NCBI RefSeq assembly: GCF_003423665.1
Contig: NZ_BFBY01000007.1
Coordinates: 1 to 64,000, forward strand
Source of the DNA: Lactobacillus rodentium
GTDB taxonomy: Bacteria > Bacillota > Bacilli > Lactobacillales > Lactobacillaceae
DNA length: 64,000 nucleotides
Direction: 5' to 3'
Position numbers and translations under genes: made by a program. Below, piece after piece: positions 58,342 through 64,000 of this stretch. Below the pieces are notes generated by a model that worked only from the letters and a program-made list of their open reading frames with translations, was not told the origin of the DNA and did not search any database. Positions within the stretch are counted from its first letter, which is position 1; every line of letters starts with the position of its first letter.

Positions 58342-58515
58342 GTTATCCCTCCTAAAAATTCTCTACACGTTATTTATAAGGGATATTTTTTTAAAATACA
58401 AATAATAAGACTTAATATATAAAATTTAAAATAATAAGTCGTTTTAGTTGTTTTTATCAATTTTTGTCGGCATACTTGCTGTGTAAAGATATAAAAAAAT
58501 TTATTGGAGGTATAT
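58342..58515. promoter_or_regulatory. Divergent control region of oxc and the AEC carrier
   Basis: A 174-base AT-rich spacer between divergent genes. A 9-base direct repeat, aataataag, occurs at 58401 and 58430, 29 bases apart, near an inverted pair aagactt / aagtc. These are candidate regulator sites. A weak plus-strand promoter (ttgttt, 17 bases, catact) may precede the carrier gene. No match to a known regulator site is claimed. Confidence 0.35.
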
Positions 58516-59544
58516 ATGGTTTCAATAATTGTAGATGATATTATCCCCATATTAATCCTGATGATTTTAGGATATATATGTGGGAAATTAGACTTTTTTG
58601 ATAGTGATCAATTACAAGGACTTAATAAATTAGTCCTAGATATTGCCTTACCAGCAGCATTATTTATTTCAATTGTTAAGGCAACTCGTTCAATGTTTGT
58701 AAAAGACATTCGACTAACTATTGTTTCTGTTGTCGGTGTTGTAGGTTTGTTTATGGTAAGTTATTACTTAGATAAATTACTCTTTCACCGTTCAACACAA
58801 CAAGCTGCCGTCTGTGCTTTGATTGCAGGATCCCCAACAATTGGATTTTTAGGTTTTGCGGTATTGGATCCTATTTATGGTAACGACGTTACTACTAACC
58901 TAGTTATCGGAATTGTTTCAATTGTCGTTAATGCCATTACCATTCCTCTTGGACTTTTCTTAATTAATAAAGGATTAGCCCAAGACAAAGAAGCAGCTAC
59001 TTCTGATAACACCAGTGACAGCGATGATAAAGATGATAAAAAGAAAAAGTCAAAAGGCAATTCTCATATTATGGAATCTATTATTAGTGCCATTAAAAAG
59101 CCCGTTGCCGCCGCTCCTTTATTAGCTGTTTTATTTGTATTAACCGGACTTAGAATTCCAAATTCTTGGGATCCAACATTTGACTTAATTGCTAAAGCAA
59201 ATGCTGGTGTTGCTGTTTTAGCAGCTGGTGTTGCTTTATCAACTGTTAAATTTGCCGTTAACAAAGAAGTTATCTGGAACACCTTCTTCCGCTTATTCTT
59301 GACACCTGCAATTATCGTTGCTTTTGCTTATATAATTGGTATGGGATTTGAACCTCACAAGATTTCAATGCTAGCTTTAGCAACTGGTCTTCCACCTGCA
59401 TTCTCAGGAATCATCATTTCCAGTCGCTTCAAAATCTACGTTAAGGAAGGTGCAAGTACTGTTGCAGTTTCTACCGTAGTCTTTGCAGTAAGTTGTATTT
59501 TCTGGATTTGGATTTTACCACTTATTGCTGGCTGGATTCACTAA
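58516..59544 (+). CDS. Auxin efflux carrier (AEC) family transporter
   Basis: 342 residues from the ATG at 58516 (TTGGAGG site just upstream). About ten spans in two halves, joined by a charged cytosolic loop with SDSDDKDDKKKK near residues 163-180. The first half includes DIIPILILMILGYICGKLDFF. Lactobacillus members of this family include malate and citrate permeases. Its divergence from oxc suggests an oxalate/formate role, but this is inference. Confidence 0.8.
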   Translation: MVSIIVDDIIPILILMILGYICGKLDFFDSDQLQGLNKLVLDIALPAALFISIVKATRSMFVKDIRLTIVSVVGVVGLFMVSYYLDKLLFHRSTQQAAVCALIAGSPTIGFLGFAVLDPIYGNDVTTNLVIGIVSIVVNAITIPLGLFLINKGLAQDKEAATSDNTSDSDDKDDKKKKSKGNSHIMESIISAIKKPVAAAPLLAVLFVLTGLRIPNSWDPTFDLIAKANAGVAVLAAGVALSTVKFAVNKEVIWNTFFRLFLTPAIIVAFAYIIGMGFEPHKISMLALATGLPPAFSGIIISSRFKIYVKEGASTVAVSTVVFAVSCIFWIWILPLIAGWIH

Positions 59545-59566
59545 ACTATCAAGTAAAATTTAAAAC

Positions 59567-59602
59567 GAAAAAGCTTTCGAAATACATTTCGAAAGCTTTT
59601 TT
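59567..59602. terminator. bidirectional terminator after the AEC gene
   Basis: aaaaagctttcgaaa / tttcgaaagcttttt with a 4-base loop. Confidence 0.9.
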
Positions 59603-59619
59603 GATAGATAAATATTTAA

Positions 59620-59739
59620 TTAATTTTGCTTTTTATTTCTTTTGTAAGTGTGAATAATATCCATATGCCATGAATAAACACCGCAAGTTACAGCAATTAA
59701 TCCCAATAAAATTGTTCCTGAATACATAATTTTTTTCAT
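59620..59739 (-). CDS. 39-residue single-span membrane peptide
   Basis: A short ORF on the minus strand, ATG at 59739 with a good TTAGGAG site, TAA at 59620-59622. The protein begins MKKIMYSGTILLGLIAVTCG, has one hydrophobic segment (residues 5-22) and a basic tail ending in KRNKKQN. It lies in the gap between the AEC gene terminator and the apt terminator. I do not recognise it; a small membrane regulator or toxin-like peptide are both possible. Confidence 0.55.
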   Translation of the reverse strand: MKKIMYSGTILLGLIAVTCGVYSWHMDIIHTYKRNKKQN

Positions 59740-59815
59740 CTTTTACATCTCCTAACTATATAATCATCATAGTTAAGAAAAAATTCTAGTTCAATTAAAA
59801 TGCATTCAAAACATA

Positions 59816-59857
59816 AAAATATCCTTAGTTAATTAATTAACTAAGGATATTTTTTAA
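59816..59857 (-). terminator. apt terminator
   Basis: aaaaatatccttagttaat / attaactaaggatattttt, an almost perfect 19-bp stem overlapping the apt stop codon. Confidence 0.9.
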
Positions 59858-60381
59858 GCGCCTTCCATTTGAACTAAACTGAAAATATCAGTATCTGGGA
59901 ACTTCTCTCTTCCCTTTAAATCTGGAAGTTCAATATAAAATGCTGCGCCGACAACTTCGCCACCCATTCTTTCAACTAATTCTTTAGTTGCGTGTAAAGT
60001 ACCAGCGGTAGCCATTAAGTCATCACAAATAACTACTTTTTGACCTGGTTTAATTGCATCTTTATGCATTTCAAGTGAATTAGAACCATATTCTAAATCA
60101 TAAGAAGCCTTTTCAGTTTCACGAGGTAATTTACCAGGTTTACGTGCAGGAACAAAACCAAGGCCTAATTCAGTCGCTACTGGACACCCCACAATAAAGC
60201 CACGTGCTTCTGGTCCAACAATTACTTCTGCACCACGACTTTTAGCATATTCCGCTAATTCGTGGGTAGCAGCACGATATAATTTACCATCTTGTAAGAT
60301 TGGGGTAATATCGCGAAAAACAATTCCTTCATTAGGGAAATTTTGCACACTGGCAATGTACTTCTTAAAATCAACTGACAT
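59854..60381 (-). CDS. apt: Adenine phosphoribosyltransferase
   Basis: 175 residues. It salvages adenine to AMP with [22 protein letters not shown] is near residue 15, the PRPP-binding loop [20 protein letters not shown] near 115, and [18 protein letters not shown] near 57. It follows recJ in a common recJ-apt order. Confidence 0.96.
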   Translation of the reverse strand: MSVDFKKYIASVQNFPNEGIVFRDITPILQDGKLYRAATHELAEYAKSRGAEVIVGPEARGFIVGCPVATELGLGFVPARKPGKLPRETEKASYDLEYGSNSLEMHKDAIKPGQKVVICDDLMATAGTLHATKELVERMGGEVVGAAFYIELPDLKGREKFPDTDIFSLVQMEGA

Positions 60382-60454
60382 ATAAAGCTGACCTCTCCTT
60401 TGACTTTAAAAACTATAATAAGTCTTTGACTGTTCTATTTTACCAGAAATGGAA

Positions 60455-60483
60455 CAAAAAAACAGTCTAAGGACCGTTTTTAA
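60455..60483 (-). terminator. recJ terminator or partial attenuator before apt
   Basis: acggtc / gactgt with a 4-base loop and a T-tract on the minus strand just after the recJ stop. Read-through to apt is likely. Confidence 0.65.
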
Positions 60484-60497
60484 TAAAATATATCTTT

Positions 60498-62768
60498 TTA
60501 TAACATCATTTGTTTAACATAATTTATTAACTGTTCAGTTGGCATATGTCTTAACTGTTGCATAAATTTTATTTGCGCATTAACTCCCTGTAAATAGTTA
60601 GAAGTAGTGAGCGGTTTTTTCTCAGGATTTTTTTCAGCAATAATCTTGCCATCCTGATAAGTTACGAATTTTAATTCAAAAAATACTCGTAGAATGAATA
60701 AAATACTATCATAGTCTAATCCTAAGTAGGGAGCTACTTCTTGGTAGTCATCTAAGCTAAGTTCGGGATGGGCATAGATATATTTCAAAATTTTACCAAA
60801 AGCATCTTTATTGGGAATGCTTTGAACTGGTAATTCATCCAAAATAAATCTTAGATATAGTTGGGCATATTCATTATTTAACGCCTGGTCTAATTCAGCT
60901 TTATTACGTGGAGTATCTAATAAAACAGCCGTTTCATTGTTTAAATCATAATCTTTTACTAAACTGATATGATCTTTGTTAATTCCGAGGCCATTTTCTA
61001 CCCAGGGAATAAGTTTTTTATCAAATAACAAATATCGATCAGCAAAACCCATAATATAATCTTCTTTTCGCAAATCGATGACCTTCGTTGGTACTGCTAA
61101 CTGCGGAGCACCATAAGCAATATCATCAATCATCCCTTGTAAGCTAACTTTATTACGCCATTGATTTAAAGATAAAGTAAGGTACAAAGTTTTAACAAAA
61201 GAAAGAATATTTGAATTTAAATATCCCTTATTAAAGCCAACTACTTCTAGGTTTCCACCATTTTTACTTGCTGTAAATTTAACATGATTCTTATCCTTAC
61301 CCATTTTAAAGAAATGAGAAATCTGTGGTTCAGTAATTGAAAAAATCGGCTCTGGATTACCAGTCCCAAAAGGTCCCACTAAATTAATTTGATTCATTAA
61401 TTCAGGCCGTAATTCAGACATTGGCAATTCCATATCATATTCTTTTTCTTCTAAACTATCACTAACATGGAAGTTTTCTTCAAAATTTTTTCTTAAACGA
61501 TTAATGTCTTTTTCTTGTAGGGAAAGACCACAGGCAAAATCATGACCACCAAACTTTGTTAAGATATCACCCTTTAAAGGTTCCAAAGCATCAAAAATAT
61601 TAAAACCTTCTACTGATCTACCTGAACCTTTAATTTCCCCTGCTTCATTTTTAGTAAGTACGATCGTTGGTTTATGAAGCGCTTCTACTATCTTATTAGC
61701 AACTAAACCCAAAACTCCTTCATGAAAGTCTGGATTATAGATCACTAAGGTATTAGTATGTTGCCACCCTTTTTCTTTTACTTCTTGTAAACATGCTTGA
61801 AATACTTCACTCGTTAATTCTTTACGTTTTTCATTTAAATCTTCAATTTGTTGAGCAATTTGTTGCGCCTCATCTTCATCATCAGTTAAGAGCAATTGCA
61901 CCGCTAATTCAGCATTTGCTAAACGTCCAACAGCATTTAAACGAGGCGCAATATTAAAACCAATATCCGTTGCTGTAATTTGACCCAAATTAAGCCCCGA
62001 TAATTTAATTAAGGTACGTAATCCCGGGCGCTCACTTTGATTGATCATTTCTAAGCCGCGTTTAACAATGATATGACCTTCACCAGTTACTTTAACCATA
62101 TCCCCAATAGTTCCAATCATTGCTAATTCAAGCATGTCACTCATTGAATCATCCATAAGCGCGCGACAAATCGTATAAGCTACACCAGCTCCACAATAAT
62201 CATCAAAAGGATATTTTTGTCCTGGATAATTACAGTGCATGATTGCGTAAGCCTCAGGCACTTCACTTTGAAAAGTATGGTGATCAGTGATTATTGTATC
62301 TACCCCATGCTCTTTAGCGTATTTAACTTCTTCTACTCCAGTAACTCCATTATCAACCGTAATTATTAAATTAGTACCATTTTCAATTAATTCTTTATAG
62401 CGCTCTAAATTTGGTCCATAGCCATCTTTAAAACGGTCCGGAATAAAGTAATGAACATCAGCTCCTAAAATAGAAAGAGTTTCGACCATAATACTAGTAG
62501 AAGTAATTCCATCAGCATCATAATCACCATAAATAGTGATTTTTTCACCATTATCTATTGCTTGATTGATTCTTTCAATAGTCTTATCCATATCATGCAT
62601 TAAGTATGGATCGGCCAAATCATATTCAGACGCATTGAACCATTTTTCTAATTTTTCGGCCGTATTAATCTCCCTTAATGAAAACAACTTAGCCTGAATG
62701 GGGCTAAGTTGAAATTCATCAATCAATTCTTCAGCTAAGGGACTAGCTTGTCTTTGTTTCCATTTCAT
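60498..62768 (-). CDS. recJ: Single-stranded-DNA-specific exonuclease RecJ
   Basis: 756 residues, the long Firmicutes type with an extra C-terminal domain. DHH motifs: YGDYDADGITSTSI near residue 79, the ITVDNGVTGVEE region near 136 and ITDHHTFQSEVPEA near 160. DHHA1 carries GSGRSVEGFNIFDAL near 380 and KFGGHDFACGLSLQ near 401. The C-terminal part (residues 560-756) is the Gram-positive extension. It degrades 5' ssDNA ends in RecFOR repair and pairs functionally with recO in this window. Confidence 0.95.
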   Translation of the reverse strand: MKWKQRQASPLAEELIDEFQLSPIQAKLFSLREINTAEKLEKWFNASEYDLADPYLMHDMDKTIERINQAIDNGEKITIYGDYDADGITSTSIMVETLSILGADVHYFIPDRFKDGYGPNLERYKELIENGTNLIITVDNGVTGVEEVKYAKEHGVDTIITDHHTFQSEVPEAYAIMHCNYPGQKYPFDDYCGAGVAYTICRALMDDSMSDMLELAMIGTIGDMVKVTGEGHIIVKRGLEMINQSERPGLRTLIKLSGLNLGQITATDIGFNIAPRLNAVGRLANAELAVQLLLTDDEDEAQQIAQQIEDLNEKRKELTSEVFQACLQEVKEKGWQHTNTLVIYNPDFHEGVLGLVANKIVEALHKPTIVLTKNEAGEIKGSGRSVEGFNIFDALEPLKGDILTKFGGHDFACGLSLQEKDINRLRKNFEENFHVSDSLEEKEYDMELPMSELRPELMNQINLVGPFGTGNPEPIFSITEPQISHFFKMGKDKNHVKFTASKNGGNLEVVGFNKGYLNSNILSFVKTLYLTLSLNQWRNKVSLQGMIDDIAYGAPQLAVPTKVIDLRKEDYIMGFADRYLLFDKKLIPWVENGLGINKDHISLVKDYDLNNETAVLLDTPRNKAELDQALNNEYAQLYLRFILDELPVQSIPNKDAFGKILKYIYAHPELSLDDYQEVAPYLGLDYDSILFILRVFFELKFVTYQDGKIIAEKNPEKKPLTTSNYLQGVNAQIKFMQQLRHMPTEQLINYVKQMML

Positions 62769-62867
62769 ATTCTAAACACTTCAAGTTCTAAGTAATAAAT
62801 AATTTTTAACAGATACTAACTATTATATTAAGAAAAAACTTTCTACGCAATTTAGTTTTAAAACAAA

Positions 62868-62908
62868 TAAAAAGCTTAATCATACTTCAGTTGTATCATT
62901 AAGCTAAA
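62868..62908 (-). terminator. sortase gene terminator
   Basis: An imperfect stem agcttaatgatac / gtatgattaagct with T-tract on the minus strand, just after the sortase stop. Confidence 0.75.
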
Positions 62909-62912
62909 AATT

Positions 62913-63605
62913 TTATTTTAATTTAAAGACTTGTAGGTTCTTATCCGTTGCTTTTTCAGTCTTAATCAAATTACCTCTAACTGCCCAACGATTTACACCA
63001 CCGTCAGCACAAGTAATTAAAGTTACAATGTTTTGTTTAGTATTATTTACTAACCACACCGCAGTCGGATCAACCTTTTTCTTCATGTATATTTTATAAA
63101 CATAAATCTTCTTCAAGTCAGTTAGATAAACTTTTTCTCCGACCTTAGTATTTTCTAATGGGGAGAATAATACGCCTTTGGCAGTCATATAGTGTCCAGC
63201 TAGAGGATAATTACCCTTTCCCATCACTTGATCAGCACGCATTGTACCACCACCAGTGGACATAGCATCATTACTTAGTCCCTTCATAATTGGTAAGTAC
63301 ATTTTAACTGCAGGAACTGCAAGTGCACCAATCGCATCAGCAGTATTTTTGACACGAGATTTAGTAACTTGGCTAAAATCAATTTCTTGAACCTTTGAAT
63401 AATCAAACATTCCTTTTTTCTTTTCATTTTTTTCAATCGTACTTCGATCTAATTTTTTCAATGCAGAAGATTGATTTTGAGCTACCATATAATCACGAAT
63501 TTGGGCATTAAAAATCATCCCCAAACCAATAATTAGAAGAATAACAGCTGCTACTCTTAACCAGATTACCTTTTTTGAAGTTTTCTTTTTCTCATTTTTA
63601 TTCAT
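62913..63605 (-). CDS. srtA: Class A sortase
   Basis: 230 residues from the ATG at 63605 (AAGGA site); the frame to 63629 is rejected. One N-terminal span (residues 15-35) anchors it, with the catalytic domain outside. Catalytic His is in PLAGHYMTAKG near residue 138, Cys in VTLITCADGG near 200 and Arg in NRWAVRGNL near 209. It should attach LPxTG proteins to the wall. Its start overlaps the lepA stop region. Confidence 0.93.
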   Translation of the reverse strand: MNKNEKKKTSKKVIWLRVAAVILLIIGLGMIFNAQIRDYMVAQNQSSALKKLDRSTIEKNEKKKGMFDYSKVQEIDFSQVTKSRVKNTADAIGALAVPAVKMYLPIMKGLSNDAMSTGGGTMRADQVMGKGNYPLAGHYMTAKGVLFSPLENTKVGEKVYLTDLKKIYVYKIYMKKKVDPTAVWLVNNTKQNIVTLITCADGGVNRWAVRGNLIKTEKATDKNLQVFKLK

Positions 63606-63606
63606 T

Positions 63607-64000
63607 TTATTTTCCTTTGATATCTTCATCGTTCATCTGCAATACTGCCATGAAAGCATCTTGTGGTACTTCTACTTTACCAACTGCTTTCATTCGCTTC
63701 TTACCACGACGTTGCTTTTCAAGTAACTTAGCCCGACGATCTGGATCACCAGTATGAATCTTCCAAGTAACATCTTTACGATATGGTTTAATTGTAGCAC
63801 GTGAAATAATCTTAGCACCAATTGCTCCTTGAATATCCACTTCAAAGTTTTGGCGTGGAATCAATTTCTTAAGTAAAGTAGTCATTTGACGTGCACGTGC
63901 TTGAGCTTCGTCACGATGTGCAATAAAACTCAAAGCATCAATTGGTTCCTTATTGAGTAACATATCAATCTTAACCAAATTGGTTGCGCGATAGCCAGTA
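63607..64000 (-). CDS. lepA: Elongation factor 4 (LepA), C-terminal part
   Basis: The frame is open to the window edge; about 130 C-terminal residues are visible. The last domain shows [52 protein letters not shown] and the basic [20 protein letters not shown] stretch diagnostic of LepA. The GTPase domain lies outside. LepA back-translocates stalled ribosomes. It sits directly upstream of srtA. Confidence 0.95.
   Translation of the reverse strand, partial: TGYRATNLVKIDMLLNKEPIDALSFIAHRDEAQARARQMTTLLKKLIPRQNFEVDIQGAIGAKIISRATIKPYRKDVTWKIHTGDPDRRAKLLEKQRRGKKRMKAVGKVEVPQDAFMAVLQMNDEDIKGK

Noticed and set aside
1-64000. CRISPR arrays, prophage genes, toxin-antitoxin operons, restriction systems and rRNA
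   Set aside because: I looked for repeated spacers, phage structural genes and known defence motifs and saw none.

Overview
The window is a low-GC Firmicutes chromosome segment. Gene content and protein sequences point to the Lactobacillus gasseri/johnsonii group, a host-adapted gut or vaginal lactobacillus. Supporting signs are T-box control of aminoacyl-tRNA synthetase and methionine genes, a bile salt hydrolase, an oxalate-degrading frc-oxc pair, a sortase, a P-type ATPase related to H+ pumps and strong AGGAGG ribosome binding sites. The species is an inference; no rRNA gene is present. About three quarters of the genes lie on the minus strand.

Layout. 1-939: the 3' part of an IS110-family transposase, cut by the window edge. 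1157-14100 (minus): a conserved housekeeping block, pepT, nif3-like, trmK, rpoD, dnaG, glyS, glyQ (Gly T-box), recO, era, ybeY, phoH, yqeY, rpsU. 14213-23806: a YitT membrane protein, msrA, msrB, aspS and hisS (one T-box whose specifier reads Asp GAC), dtd, the bifunctional (p)ppGpp enzyme, a small membrane protein and prmA. 23866-33211: a YbaK-type deacylase, a 46-codon ORF that is almost only an LPQTG sorting signal, a ThrE-like exporter, a HAD phosphatase, a fumarate reductase flavoprotein with fumarase, a Ser/Thr/Asn-rich surface stalk and the metQNI methionine ABC transporter (Met T-box). 33600-43353: a candidate small RNA, bile salt hydrolase family protein, ABC-F ATPase, SemiSWEET, enolase with a structured leader, PAP2 phosphatase, two tandem membrane paralogues, a secreted protein, tRNA-Ser(CGA), an EamA transporter and GAPDH. 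43488-47371 (plus): a LysR regulator, an APC antiporter-type transporter and a pyruvoyl-dependent decarboxylase of the phosphatidylserine decarboxylase/PsiD-like superfamily. 47421-54579: a lipoprotein, a MenA/UbiA prenyltransferase, the P-type ATPase, folA, thyA and cls. 54622-59544: a GNAT, frc and oxc, and a divergent AEC-family carrier. 59620 to the end: a 39-residue membrane peptide, apt, recJ, sortase A and the 3' end of lepA.

How the parts fit. Several accessory modules look like acid or gut adaptation: oxalate decarboxylation (frc-oxc plus a possible carrier), the transporter-decarboxylase cassette (proton consumption by substrate/amine exchange), the P-type ATPase and the bile salt hydrolase. 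FumC with the soluble fumarate reductase forms a malate to fumarate to succinate electron sink. Translation supply is controlled by three T-boxes (Gly, Asp/His, Met).

The least explained and most interesting items are the transporter/pyruvoyl-decarboxylase cassette with a spaced inverted repeat over its promoter, the Asp-reading T-box in front of hisS, the LPQTG mini-gene, the candidate small RNA near 33.6 kb, and the apparent swap of membrane charges in the P-type ATPase. All family alignments here are from memory; no database search was run.
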